A stretch of 64,000 bases of DNA from Stenocarpella maydis (taxonomy: Eukaryota; Ascomycota; Sordariomycetes; Diaporthales; Diaporthaceae), in contig NQMI01000009.1 in the NCBI GenBank assembly GCA_002270565.1, positions 488,111 through 552,110 on the forward strand. The letters are read 5' to 3'. The notes under the pieces were generated by a model. That model searched no databases and was not told the origin of the DNA. It saw nothing but the letters and a program-made list of their open reading frames with translations. This document shows positions 50,124 to 61,722 of this stretch, piece by piece. Both the position numbers and the translations under genes were made by a program. Each line of letters begins with the position of its first letter. Positions within the stretch are counted from its first letter, which is position 1.

Positions 50124-51808
50124 TCAGTACACGTAGCGAAAGTTAGGGTTTTCCCTATCTGTCATGTCACTGAACGCGGTCTCGTCTAGGTCGGGCTGCT
50201 CCTGGCTGCCCGAGATGCTCTCCCGCCTCTTGTTCTCCATGCTGAGCATGGTCCTGAACCCGAGGATCATGACAACAGAAGCAAGATGGCAGAATATCAT
50301 GCTGGCCATGCCCAGTGGATAGGTTGGCTGTTGTTCGGTCTTGAAGAAGAAGGGCCCTGCGATGTTTCCTGCGCCAGTTTTATGTGTCAGAGACATATGC
50401 TGGCTGAACTGTGGTTCTGACCGATAGGTTGTGCTCACTTACCAACGCAATAGCCGAGGAACATGAGGGCATTAGTTAGGACCTTTTTCGTGTGCCCGGC
50501 GGTATTCCCAGTGGCGAGGCTCAAGATCAAGACGAAAGAAGCGTTGTACGGTCCTGTCAGGTAGTAACACCACAGTCTGGTAATGTGCTGGTGCGTGGGG
50601 ACAAAGCGCAGGCCAAAGGCGCCAGCAATGTTGGGCAGGGTGTAGAGTATGATAAACCAGCACCTCGTGTTCTTTTGCAGCTTGGTGCAGAAGTAGTCGT
50701 TGAGGTAGACGCAGCTCAGGATTGAGAGGGCGATCAGCGCACCATAGGGCATCTGCAACAGAGTGGTGCCGAGGGTGCCGAAGCCGAAGCCCTGGATGAT
50801 GAGCGTGCCGAAGTTTGAGATGCCACCGTTGGGAAGGTTCTGGACCGTGGCCAGCAGGAAGAAGAAGTATGTCTTGGGGTCCCTGAGGGTCTCGGCGACC
50901 TGGTCCATCTTGAAGGTCTTGTTCTCGACGCCCGTCTGGTTCTCCCGCAGGCGCTCGATGGCGATCCGCCGCTCCCTCTTGGACAGCATGTGAGCCGTGA
51001 CGGGCGAGTCCGGCAGGAAGATTATCAGCACGATGCCCCACGCGCTGCAGAGGGCCCCGATGATGATGAACTCATCTAAGTATAGTCAGTGACTTCAAGA
51101 GTACAAGGATGGGGGGACTGTAGCAAGACAAGAGTGGTACCTACACTTCCAGCTGGGGAGGGCGCCTCGAATGTGTCCTATGGCATAGCCGAGAAGGCCA
51201 CCCAAGGCTATGCCCAAGCCATTGGCCGTATACCACAGTCCGATGCGCACCGGCTGCTGCCGCCGGGTATACCACATGGCGGTGATGAGCATGAAGCTCG
51301 GGTCCGCGCATGCCTCGGCTGCGCCGGACAGGGCGCGGAGCACGGCCAGGGTGGCAAAGTCGTGGGCGGCGGCCTGGGCCATCAGGAGAGCACCCCACAG
51401 GAAGATGTTTGCGCCGAGGTATTTGGCCAGGGGCAGCCGCTGCATGAGGAAGTTTGTCGGAAGAGCCCATACCAGGAAGCCAAAGTAGAAGACGGAAGAC
51501 AGCCAGTTATAGTCGGTTCCCTCCAGGTTGAGGTCCTCGCGGATGCCGAAAATGGCAGCGTACGAGAGGGTGGTCTTGTCGATGTAGAAGAAGGCGTAGC
51601 ACACGGCCAGGCAGGGGATGATGGTAAAGTCGATCTTTTGCACGAGCTTCTTCTCGTCGCTCCTGGTGTAGTGCTCAGCGGACCCGTCATCAAGCAGCGC
51701 CGCCGCCGTGTCCGCGGCAGCGGGCGAGCTGAGGGCCCCCCATTTATTAATACTAATATTCGGTGCCGCGGGGCCGACCCCAGCATCCTCGTGATGGGTT
51801 GCATCCAT
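50124..51808 (-). CDS. MFS transporter, allantoate permease (Dal5/ACS) family
   Basis: Three exons, complement(50124..50368, 50443..51075, 51145..51808), give 513 residues with about 12 membrane helices. Family signatures: the opening KKLVQKIDFTIIPCLAVCY, helix 1-2 loop FFYIDKTTLSYAAIFGI, NWLSSVFYFGFLVWALPTNF, AEACADPSFMLITAMWYTR and late PYNASFVLILSLATGNTAGH. Members import organic anions such as allantoate, nicotinate, pantothenate, biotin or small peptides; the substrate is not readable here. Introns of 69 and 74 nt fall in phase 1, and the first gives SWK|YEFIIIGALC, exact for the family. The ATG at 51808 is the first in frame; the upstream extension starts only with a non-ATG codon. The C-tail is polar with ENKRRESISGSQEQ. 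Confidence 0.93.
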
Positions 51809-52164
51809 GCCAGAATCATCCTTGATGTCGGGGCCAGGCGCGGGTGATGGCCCTGGCCTTGCTGGCTCCGAAGGGCGGCTGCCGCCACGACTCTTGATGG
51901 AGCCTGAAAACTCATCGCGACGGCCTGGCACTTGAGACGGCTGAGGCTGAGGGACTGGGGGGGGGGAGACCAAACGCGGGAGAAGATGATGTTTGATGAT
52001 AACTGTCGCCTCGATTCTCCGCCTGTCGCTCGGCAATTGTTCCCCACGGGGAGGCCCAGCAAATACCCAGCCAGCCAGCCTTTTTTACCTTTCACCCGCC
52101 CAGTACAAGGTTTTCCAGGGCAACTATTAGCATTTCCAAGTCCCTACTGGATGGAAATAAAACC

Positions 52165-52174
52165 ACTCCGTACA
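52165..52174 (-). repeat. ACTCCGTACA, reverse partial copy of the TGTACGGAGTAT motif
   Basis: Reverse complement of TGTACGGAGT, 10 of 12 bases of the recurrent motif, 137 bases from the direct copy at 52302, so the two form an inverted pair. Confidence 0.4.
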
Positions 52175-52301
52175 CCATACCAAACCTTACCCCTCTATGT
52201 CAAGGGCCTTCCTCTAAGCGCGCTGGCGCGCTGAGGGGCTCTGGGGCGGGGTAATGTAGAGCTTCAAATAGGGAATAGAGAGTATAAGAGTTGTAGTAGG
52301 C

Positions 52302-52313
52302 TGTACGGAGTAT
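52302..52313 (+). repeat. TGTACGGAGTAT motif, copy 3
   Basis: Exact match to the copies at 34185 and 43827; intergenic. Confidence 0.5.
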
Positions 52314-52629
52314 GCTCAATTGCTTGTAATGGGTAAAATGGACCGACGGTGACTGTGGACGTCACCCGGGTTTCGGCCTAGCTTTGAGCCGGGCTTCAGA
52401 GCTGCTGTAACCACCTCGAAGTGCAGATCTGGCCCGCAAAGCATAAATTCTGAGCACTACCTATGTCCATACTCATCATTTCATAATTTCTCGAACAAGT
52501 CTTGACAAGAATAACTCCATGTTGGCACGGAGATCTTTCCATCACTTAAAATGGATTACCAACTGCATCACACGCCAACGCTTGGCCCTTGGATATAATA
52601 ACTGCCACTTACTGTCGCGCAAACGGACA

Positions 52630-52985
52630 CCGTAATTATTATTAGAGAGAGAAAAAGTACTCACACAACCTACATGATAGCCTGAGCATTATTTTATAAT
52701 AAGTTACTTAATTTATAAGAAATATTAATAAGTAAACTAGTTAATTGTAATATTTTCTTTTTCTGTTAAGGAAAACATGAATAAAAATCTTGATCTTTTA
52801 ATATTTTATATAGTATTACTTAATTTTCAATTTTTAAAAGAAACATACTAATAGAGAGGAGTTATAGGCTAGTTTTAAATGGTTTCGCCCCGTGGGATTA
52901 TGACCATTGCGTAAATAACCCACTGTGTTATTAGAGTAAAATCGAGCTGATATACCTTGTATAGTACCCCTAGCCTTATATCGTG
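52630..52985. other. AT-rich island, RIP-like
   Basis: Dense TTA/TAA/ATA content in an otherwise GC-rich window, with no open frame of note. This texture fits repeat-induced point mutation of an old repeat, followed by decay. No terminal repeats or coding relics remain that I can see. Confidence 0.55.
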
Positions 52986-53022
52986 ACAACTACTAGTATC
53001 TATGTCTCCCAAGGGGTGTCCT

Positions 53023-55399
53023 CTAAGCGCCTAGATCCGCAGTTCTTGATGTCATGCTTCTTCGTATCCGGTGATCTTCCTCTTCATCGCGGTACAGGTG
53101 CTCCCCTGGAAGCCTCACAGCATGATCTAACGCAACCGGCAACCCGCGATGCCTGCCGCGCAGCATGACAAGGCATGCTCCGGAGAAGCTATACGCGTCC
53201 GTCGGAATCCCCACCGAGATCCCTACCGTCCCATAAGCAGAAACGACCTCGAAGATGATATTGAACACGGAAAACATCACCGGGTCGGCCATAAAATGCG
53301 ACGTCTCTATCGTTGCAATCGCCAGGACTGCCAGCACAAGCCACCATATGTCGTGAGCCAGCTGCCCGTGGATCTGCTGGCTGATAAAACTTATTCGGCT
53401 ATTCGGGCTGCTGCCACCTCCCAGGCGGCCAGGTGCAGGAAAGCCGTCTGGCTCGTTGATGGCCTGCTTCATTGGCGGGACGCCGACGCCGCTCAGCGAG
53501 AATGTGCGCTGTAAAGCATCCCCGATGTTAGCGGCCGTAGTGGAGCGGTCCAGCCGGCGCACAACAGGCGAGGCTATCGAAACGACTCTACCGGGACCGC
53601 GTGCGGAGGATTCGAAGTTGCGACCATCTTGAGAACGCAGCGGGAGAGCCAGCTCGGGATCAGAAGAGGAACGGGAAAGATCGTCACCGCTGTAGATACC
53701 GAGCGAGCGCTCCTCGTAGACATTGGAGTGGCGGATTGTGATGACCACGGGGTACACGGAAATGTACATCATTATAACGTACAATATCTGAAGCCCTATG
53801 TAGACCTGTGAGATGGGCACGACATAGAAGCCCCCGGATCGGACGGCTACAAGGGCGTGGTTAGAACTTTGATTGCCTTCCAGCAGCAGTAAGTGATATG
53901 AGAGGATTACCAAGGGCCTGGAACAGGCCGTCGAGGATTCGAGACCCTGTGGGGATGCTCGTGATGGTCGGATTCCCGAGGTTCAGAAGCTCAAAGCAAA
54001 CCCAGTCAACCGAGTTCAACCACATAAGCATGAATAACAGCCACCAGGTAGGACGAGACGGGAACAGATTCGTATAAACCCGGCGAGGGAATTCTAGGAT
54101 GAATTCAAGCGTGGTCTTGATGGTAGTATGGGCGTCCTCAGCGGTAATCGCCTTCAAAAGTTTGAGTTGTGTCCATATGATGAGGCGCAGGAAAAGAGGG
54201 TACGCGGTGTTGCCGGCCAGGATCATCAAGCCCATGGTGATGAGGACGAAGCAGGCCTTCTGAAACGGGATCATGTTCGCATCCAGGAGCGACATGCCCG
54301 AATTGTTGAAGGCCGAGACGCCGTTGAAGATGCCGAGCCACCAAGGGCTGATACCGTTAGCCCTTGCAGTGTCGGGCATGCCGTGGCTCATCCATGCTCC
54401 AAGCGTGAGGCATCCCAGGAACTGCCACAGGAAGAAGTAGACGGGCACCAGGACTGCCAGGGTTTTCAGGGCACGGTACTCGCAGCCACCCAATTGCTCT
54501 CGCTCCTCGCTGCTCAGGCTGTGGAACTGGCCTTTGCGGCTAGGGGCATGGCCCTTGATGAAATGGCGACCGGTGAAGCCAACTTGTTCTTGGTCCGCTG
54601 GTGCTTTGCTCGTCCCATTCCTGTGTCTGGGCCGGACTTCGTTGGAGTCGGAAACGCTGGTCGACATAGCATCCCTGCCATCCTGTCGGCGCGGAGGATC
54701 GGCGAAGACAATGTGTGCCCCTGAGGTGCCCGGCTCAGCCGCTGGAGCCTTTGGCTCATCTGGCCCATTTTGCCCTGGGAGGTCGAGGTCGGGCAGAGAC
54801 GACGCTCGCCGAGGCGCTGGCATCGCCCCGTCCACCTGTGAACGGTCCACTTCTGCAGCTGGCGTCGCAGTCTCGTGATCCACCGCTCGGCTTCACGTCG
54901 CCGGCAGGGCCCTGTCGGGCACTGGGACGGTCTTGGCTTTGCGGAATGAGAGGGCCTTGCGCAGCTTCGGGAGAGCTAGCGAGGTGGTGCTGCCCCGTCG
55001 GCTGAGCCTGCGGGCGCGCTCGGCACGCACGATGCTGTCGAAGCGCTCCTCGAAGACGTGTTTGCGCGCAAGAACTGTCCAGATGGAAACCCAGATGGTG
55101 CTTCCCAGCACTATGAGGACGAAGAGCAGGGTCTGTTGCCAGGTCGTCAAAGTGCTGAGGTTGACTGTGTTCAGCCCAGCCTCAGTCATTGCTGACACCA
55201 CGAGGCACAGGCTGTCTATATAGCTTATGCTGTAGGCAGGATCCGACGACCGCCAGAAGATGACGGAGCTGATGAGGCATACGACAATAAAGTATGCATA
55301 GTGGATGGAGATGAAGTTCAATGGTGGCAAATACCTGCGAAACCACATCAAGTCGGCAAGCCGTGGATGGTCATCTGCGAGGTCTTCCCAGCGCGACAT
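53023..55399 (-). pseudogene. TRK-type potassium transporter, interrupted
   Basis: Two exons, complement(53023..53846, 53911..55399), about 770 codons. TRK proteins carry K+ into fungal cells through four membrane-pore-membrane units. All four pore loops are visible: SAMTEAGLNTVNLSTLTTWQQ-like (A), NGVSAFNNSGMSLLDANM (B), FQALAVRSGGFYVV across the intron (C) and FEVVSAYGTVGISVG (D). NVYEERSLGIY and RGRHRGLPVALDHAV are also family marks. Two defects: an in-frame TGA at 54893-54895 in the hydrophilic loop between units A and B, and about a dozen missing residues in the last membrane helix, where YSFSGA runs straight into CLVMLRGRHRGLP. No intron with acceptable donor and phase removes the stop. 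AT-rich islands flank both sides. The pore filters look intact, so the damage may be recent; a sequencing error for the stop is possible. Confidence 0.75.
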
Positions 55400-56988
55400 T
55401 CTGTCCGAGGGCCCTGAACTATTAGTAGGTAGGCTGCCAGTTTACCCACTGGCGGCGTGGACGAAGCACCTGGCTCCGATGGTATGCTCGTCATCAGCGG
55501 ATTCTGTTGCGATCTGTGCCTCTCTGGGTGTTTCTGCTTCGACTCAGAGGCGCTGCAGGAGTAGGCGTCGGGTCCCGAGGGGGAAAGGGGTATGCCTCGT
55601 GTCACGACAGGAAATCCCTGATGGCCTACAACAAAAGACCAGCAGTCCCTGTCGGTGGGAATCGACATGCCACCCCAGTGAGACGGCGCTCCGCGGCCGC
55701 TGCACTATAGCCACTAATTGCCAAAATGCCAGAATTCTCTCAGAACCGCTTCTGGGAGAATCACTGTGGCTTATATGGTTGTGCCGTCACACCCAGTTGT
55801 GTAAGTCATTCTATTACAAGACCTTTGGATTTATTAGTTATAGCGTTGTTAATGTATACAGATCTTGAAACAGTGAATAATTAGAATGCTTAATACAGGA
55901 GTGGTTAGCTAAAATAATAGAAGAAGGTCAAAATATTAATCAAATAGTGTGATACATAATCATATATAACTGAAGCACGTACTAGGGGACTTTCACGGGC
56001 ACACTATCTTCGACCTCTACACCCGTGGAGTCTAACTACTCCATTCCCAAGTTTGAGAAATATCAATACTTTTCTTCTGCTGTTTCCGCGGTTCTGTTTT
56101 GGAGGTCACTGGGTGCGCTCTCTCGTAAAATATTTACATGCGCATATGCATCAATGGGACCGCCCAGTGGGCTGGGCTTTGCGCCAAAACGCTCCAGGCA
56201 TCTCAGGAACCAGTACAAAGCCCCAATTCTCCCAGGCCTCGTAGCCTAGGATCTAAACTTTCATATCAAGTCCCCAATCAATTGTGTACCGTCGATTCCA
56301 TGCAGCGACAGGCCACTTGATAACCTTGCTAAACTCGTCAACACTGGACCCAAGCTTCTGGTGTTGGCAAATCCAGCCAAGTGTAGAACGGACTTCTGAC
56401 CTCGATTCGGTAAGATGAGGACGTCTATTATTACTGCATGATGTACGGCCATCGTTGCGCAGGCCAAGGGGTCTGCTGCAGCACGTCTATTTTGCTTGTG
56501 AGCGAGAGCGCCTACCCCGGGATCATCGAAACCAGAATGCAGCTGCCAGGACTCAGAATCAGCAGACCCGAAAATTACCCCAAAACTACGGCGCTCTCCT
56601 TGTCTTTGCAGAGACTCTCTGCACATGTACGTACTGACCATGCACCGAAGCTTTCGTTGGCCCCCGTTGACTGTGCTCGGCCGACTGGTGAAACCTAAAA
56701 CATTTCCAAGTGTCCAGACGAGCATTGAGAACTCCTCCTTTTCAAGGTCCAATTGGGATGTTCAGGATGGGAGCACAGCGAAGCGCCGTTGAACGTGCCA
56801 ATTCCTGTTGGTGGATACAAGGCCGGGTGGCATTAATGATAAAGCAGTATATGATAAAGTTCGCGTGCGGGCCAAAAGTGTCCTCCGGGTGACTAAGGGT
56901 ATCATGAAGCAAACCCCGAAACTCCGGCGCCAAGGAAGAGAGAAGAAAGTACGCCACCTGCCCATGTGAAGCCAACGGCAGACGGCTG
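55400..56988. other. intergenic region with AT-rich island
   Basis: 1.6 kb. The part next to TRK is its former promoter. 55800-55985 is AT-rich. 56260-56980 has only short frames. Confidence 0.4.
55800..55985. other. AT-rich island, RIP-like
   Basis: About 185 bases rich in TTA/TAA/AATA between GC-rich flanks; no coding relic is visible. With the island at 52630 it brackets the TRK gene. Confidence 0.45.
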
Positions 56989-58159
56989 CTAGAGAGCCTG
57001 CTGAGCCTGGGAGGCTGTCATATCCGAACCAGGAACAGGGGCCGGCACAGCCCCGTAGTTCTGCAAAGCTGCCTTGTTTACGAGCGCGGCCTTCTGGGCC
57101 TCCTTGTACTGCTCCTTCTGGGCCTTGCGCTCGTCCAAGATGCGGAGGGACAGCCAGTTGAGCTTCCTCTTTCCGCGCTGCGTGTCCAGCGCCCTGACGG
57201 CGCTCTGCTCGTCGATCCCATCCGCCATGTACTGCTTGATCTTATCGGCGATAGCCTTGCGGCGTTTGTAGAACTCCCGGAGCTTGAAGTCCTGGCGCCA
57301 CCTGGGTCCCCAGACCGCGTCGAGAGTCTCGAGCGACGGATTCCCGTTGCGGCCGTAGCGGAATTCCTCCCAGGCCTCCCAGGCGGTCTCGAGGTGGCTA
57401 ACTTCGACGTTGGGCGGCTGGTTTGGAACGTCGGACTGCGTGATCTTGAGCTCCTTCTTGTCTTGTGGCTCGACAGAGGAGCTGGCGGGGGCCCGGAAAG
57501 GGGTGAAGGCAGCAACAGACGGGGTTTCGAGGTGCGTACTTCGGGGGGTGGTTTCCAGGTTGTTTGCGATGGGTGTGGATGGCGAGGCGCGCGGGACCGA
57601 GGGCATGGGCATTTGTCGTGGGGCCGAAAAGGATGCATTCGCGGGCATCAGCGCAGGACTTCGGTTCGTGGTATTCGGCGCTGCCGGCAGGATGGAAGAG
57701 AAGGGCCTGCCTTGTGGCGAGGCCGAAATGGAGGCGACCGTCTTTGGCGGGACCTTGTCAGATGGTCTCGGAGCCCCCAGCATCGGAAAGACGTACCTGC
57801 TGGACCGATTGAAGAGCTGATATCTGCGAGGCAAAATGGCCGTTCAGCGTGCGGGTAAGTTGATCCAACTGGCGGCTGACGGTCGCATATCGGTTCTGTA
57901 GCTCGGCTAGCTGTTGTTCATGAGAGGACCGCATCGCTAGGATGATTGCAATTAGCTCCCCTGGCGTCTTGCCAACCAATTGATGGTCCGTGGTCTGGGA
58001 ATGAGGAGCAAATGGCGGAGCGCTCTGTCCATTCGCAATTGGGGCCTCCATGTTCTGCCGTTTTGGAGGCGCTCTGCTTGGGCCGAACGGTTCTTCATCC
58101 TCGGGTGGTCTCTTGATGGGGACGCTGGCGACAGAAACTGGAGACTGGACTGGGTCCAT
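56989..58159 (-). CDS. GCR1_C (Hot1/Msn1-like) DNA-binding domain protein
   Basis: Two exons, complement(56989..57741, 57797..58159), give 371 residues. The N-terminal 120 residues are Pro/Ser-rich and end in a helix likely to pair (SSHEQQLAELQNRYATVSRQ). A Pro/Ser/Ala-rich linker follows. The GCR1_C domain spans about residues 245-330: HLETAWEAWEEFRYG, LDAVWGPRWRQDFKLREFY, KRRKAIADKIKQYM and GKRKLNWLSLRIL, all diagnostic. Yeast members are Gcr1 (glycolytic genes), Hot1 and Msn1 (osmotic stress); targets here are unknown. The 55-nt intron has a GTACGT donor, CTGAC branch and CAAAG acceptor; a 43-nt version ending CTGACAAG would leave no room after the branch point, so I rejected it. Confidence 0.87.
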
Positions 58160-58824
58160 GGTGTGCAGTCAGAAACGAGGAGGGTGGTGAGTCCAGGGCC
58201 GGGGGGTTGGCGGGTAGAGCAGTCCTCAGATGCTCGCCGCCATTAAAATACGTGTCGGTGGCGCATGGTCTGTTCCAAATTGACGAGATGGCGGGATCCG
58301 TTAATATAAGACCAGTTAAGGTAGCTCTTGGTCCTCCGAGTCTGGGTTCCGAGCCTGCCGACGTCGGTCCCGAAGCTCCACTACCCGCTCGACACCGCCA
58401 GGTTGGGCCTCTTTCTTTATATGTACTTGAGTATTTCCTGCCCATGGGCTTTGGACGTCTTTCTCAACCAGAGAGTTGACGCTTGGTTTTACTGTCCAAT
58501 ATCCTGAGCCTAGAGCCTCGTGGTTCCCCATCTTCTTTGGCAGCAACTGCCCTTCCACCTCACCAGACGAGAATTGGTAGAGCCTGTATTTGGAAGTCCT
58601 GGGTCTTGACCATGCGTCATCAAGTTGGTTGATCGGGATAGCTGGATATCACGGCTCAAGTTGTAGGTGTAGTCAGTTACAAAATAAGCCCATAATCAGA
58701 TAAGACACTCGAAGTCATGGTTATTCATCCCTGAACCTTGGACAGGCCCTGCCATCATATCTTCCTCCGCCCGGACCTGAACGGCCAATAACTACATTAG
58801 ATTACCAACGAAGAATAAAATGAA
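58160..58824. other. intergenic, GCR1_C gene promoter
   Basis: 665 bases, no gene supported; promoter of the GCR1_C gene and 3' flank of the secreted-protein gene. Confidence 0.45.
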
Positions 58825-59511
58825 TCAACCCCAGAAGCCCAAAGCTTGCTGGCCGAGCGATAGCTGTCCGGCAGCATTGGCATGGCAGCCGTCGGCCACT
58901 TGTTGGCTGTACAAGATAAATAGACCTGCGTAGCTGGTGTTCTGGGAGGCGTCTGCACCGGCCTGTCTAGCAAGACTATCTGTTAACTCCGGCCCGTCGG
59001 GCCCTGACATATAGCAAGTGTGCCCGTTTGCGTATATTGGCTGGCCGGTGATGTAGATGTCGGCATCCGGTGCTGCGTGCTGGCGAGCATTGGCGATGAG
59101 CTGTTTGACCTCATCATAAGTGGCTCCCGGGTCGGCAAAGATGCATATCTGCACCCAGACCGCTGATGGCCTGCCGTATTTGGCAGCTTGCTGGTCAAAC
59201 CTCTGCCAGGCCTCCGAGACCGAGTTAGTCCTGGCATAGCTACGTTAGTCACCCGCTACGTGTCCTTCATTTTGGAACATGCAAAAGTGACAGACGATGA
59301 GACAATGAACGGAGAAGAATGATGTTTACCACGACTGCACAGCCAGGCCAGAAAGACCATACGGGCCCCACATGCGTTGACCACCGACAGTTACATATCC
59401 TGCAGCGACATCCTCGCCCATGGAGCAACCAATGAACCCCATCGAGTTGGTCATTCCCGCGGCCAATGCCGTGGTGGCAACGGCGAGGAGCTCTAGGTAG
59501 GTTAAATGCAT
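58825..59511 (-). CDS. secreted SGNH-hydrolase-like protein
   Basis: Two exons, complement(58825..59230, 59330..59511), give 195 residues. An N-terminal signal peptide (MHLTYLELLAVATTALAAG) precedes the mature protein. FIGCSMGEDVAAGY resembles block I of SGNH/GDSL hydrolases, with Ser after GC. Near the end, DGCHANAAGQ fits the catalytic Asp-x-x-His of block V. VQICIFADPGATYDEVKQL and DIYITGQPIY occupy the middle. The size is small for an SGNH fold but matches a set of uncharacterised secreted fungal proteins I have seen with the same GHTC and DGCHAN motifs. Four cysteines could form disulphides. The 99-nt intron has a clear TGACTAAC branch site; the CCAG acceptor restores QSW|TNSVSEAW. Esterase activity is inference. 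Confidence 0.78.
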
Positions 59512-60399
59512 GGTGGATAGAGCTTGATGTGTGTGAGAGGACTAAGAGGCCTCTAGCTAGAGATCAATCTCGGCAATAGCTCTTGTTGTTTCCAGGCCCC
59601 CTCATCCCTAGATATACCTAGCTAAATATGTAGTTGGTAGAGTGTTCGGTCAGGATCTGCTGCAATTGGCCCGGATGATGGAGTTCCTGGCTCATTAAGT
59701 GGCACCGTGACTATCAGTTTTGCCAAACCGATGTGGCGAGACCCTCTCAAGGAAGGCACTCATGATACATCGGGACGGTCCTCCCGAGTCTCTTTCTCAG
59801 CCTTGAATGCCTGGGATGGGATTTCTGGTCGACATCAACCAAATAATAAATCGGAAGGCACTCGGCAATTTGGAATACAGGCTTGGATTTTCTCAAGAAG
59901 TCCCTAGTAGAAGGCAACGTTGTACAATCAAGCATGTTATATCACACTACCTAGGTGGTGACTTTTGTTACGACCTTTTCGGAAGTGAACTTTCTAATGC
60001 TAAATTCCGGCTAAATCTCTTCTCGCGGCAAGATTCATATATATCCTTTTATTCCCCGACTCAAAGCCCCGCCAACCGATTTTTGCAGTTGACTATTAAT
60101 TGCGTGCATCTGAGGGGAAACGGGACGGCTCAATCTACCTCGGAGCCCTCAGTTAATATTGAACCAAATACCGAGCAGCTTATTGACTATTGAAGACTTC
60201 AGCGTTGTATTCAGAATGCCTTGCCATATTTCCTTGCGTGGAGAGATTTCGCAAATCTTTGCACCTTTTCCAAAGCAAAGCAACAAGAACCAAGCAATTA
60301 GTAAATGAATGCAGTTATAATTTCACCAATACCATTCTCATTTCAAGTCCGGGGGATATTAGTATAGTGCCTATAATGAATTTCTACTGAAGGGAACGA

Positions 60400-60490
60400 G
60401 GTTCTTTAATACAGAAAAGTAATATAATCACACCGTATGAATTATATAATTTAATAATATAAATTAAGAAATTACTATTAATACTACTCC
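60400..60490. other. short AT-rich stretch
   Basis: About 90 bases dominated by A and T (TTATATAATTTAATAATATAAATT type) just before the relic at 60550. Confidence 0.5.
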
Positions 60491-60549
60491 GGCATTATCT
60501 TGTGATGCTTGTAGCATGACATCGTAGGATACTATGTGAAGTCATGCGT

Positions 60550-60870
60550 TGACCTCCATACCACCTGGACGGCATCTCAATTTGGCTCCCCAACGGGACA
60601 ACCAAACTCTGGAGCTGGGACTGGAAGAAAGGGGATGCAAACCATAGTGCTGAATTCATGGCGCTAAAATGGTCTCTGGGCAACCCTTGTCGACAGGTGC
60701 GCCAGGGGAGGAGCATCGCAGGCTTCACGCTGGACCACGAATGGGTTTACTCCTTGTGGCATGCAAGGATGCCAAGAACGACTGTGACAGTGATGTACTC
60801 GATGAGGAGGAAATGGGAGCAAGCCCTGGGCACTGCAACTGCCGTACGTGGACAACCGGATCAACGGGGC
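60550..60870 (+). pseudogene. frameshifted gene relic of unknown family
   Basis: One frame reads HLDGISIWLPNGTTKLWSWD, then KWSLGNPCRQVRQGRSIAGF and HEWVYSLW. At that point the adjacent frame takes over with ACKDAKNDCDSDVLDEEEMG and ASPGHCNCRTW. Reading one extra G at the GTGGCATGC position (about 60760) would join the two, giving a Cys-rich continuous protein segment. Upstream the first frame meets a stop at 60550. I do not recognise the family; the Trp- and Cys-rich style would suit a secreted protein. It could also be chance; the fit of the frames is the only evidence. Confidence 0.35.
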
Positions 60871-61722
60871 TGAGATAGGAGACACTCGGGGTATCACCGG
60901 TAGGAGATGTTGAGAAGCGAGTTCTATTATCTGGAGTTTGCTTCAGGAACCCCTCTTAAGAAAACAACATTTGTCGGCTGTGAGACTTGGTGTTGAACGC
61001 TGAACTTGACTGACGGCACCGGAGGAAGCTTCTTATATAGCTGCTAGTACTATTATTTTCTGATACTCTCTTGTTATAATTTTCGAAATTGTTGTGAGCT
61101 TGGTTACCGTACCTAGTTGAGTGTAGTCATGCGACTCACCGTGGCCTCGCTTTCAACCATAGGGGATGTTCCTCAGCCAACAACCAACTCAGTTGCTGAC
61201 GTTCGGGCCTGTGTGTGTGCCATTCATTAGCCTGACCTCGTGTTTAACCGCAAGATCGGGAGATGACCGCCCATCATGATCTGCGGGTCGAAATTCCACG
61301 ACCCACCCCTTCACGGATTTGACGTCGGACAGCGCGTGGAAGTTGGTCACTTCAACTATCCTCATCACTTGGGCATGTCCAGAGGAGGATGCAACTACCA
61401 GGTCTTTCTTTGCCTTGGTTCTCGGACCGTGCGTCCAAAGATTATCCGCGACCCGGCCCCTTTCATGTGAGCGCAAGAACTGCACCCTAATGTCTGGCTG
61501 GGGACCGCCTGCAATGCCAATACCAACCCCGCATGACCATGATCATTGACCGGCGCGCTACTACCTAGTTTGCCTCGGCGCTGCCCGGATGTCATGTCCC
61601 AAACTGCGACTTAAAAGCGGCGGAGATTCCCAGAAATCTGTTTGTAATTAACCGTTACTTGGTCTGTCTACACCGCCAAGTTGAAAGAAGAGACTTTTGG
61701 CATATATTGCATGTAAAACAAC

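Larger units (their letters stand above)
51809..53022. other. intergenic region with AT-rich island
   Basis: The first part is the permease promoter and carries motif copies at 52165 and 52302. The second part is an AT-rich island. No gene is seen. Confidence 0.5.
59512..61722. other. divergent intergenic region with a relic and AT-rich segment
   Basis: 2.2 kb between the secreted-protein gene (-) and the alcohol dehydrogenase gene (+). It holds a frameshifted relic at 60550-60870 and an AT-rich stretch at 60400-60490. The remaining frames are short. Confidence 0.4.

Noticed and set aside
57742..57796. 43-nt version of the GCR1_C gene intron
   Set aside because: The acceptor would directly abut the branch point; the 55-nt version is in frame and spaced normally.
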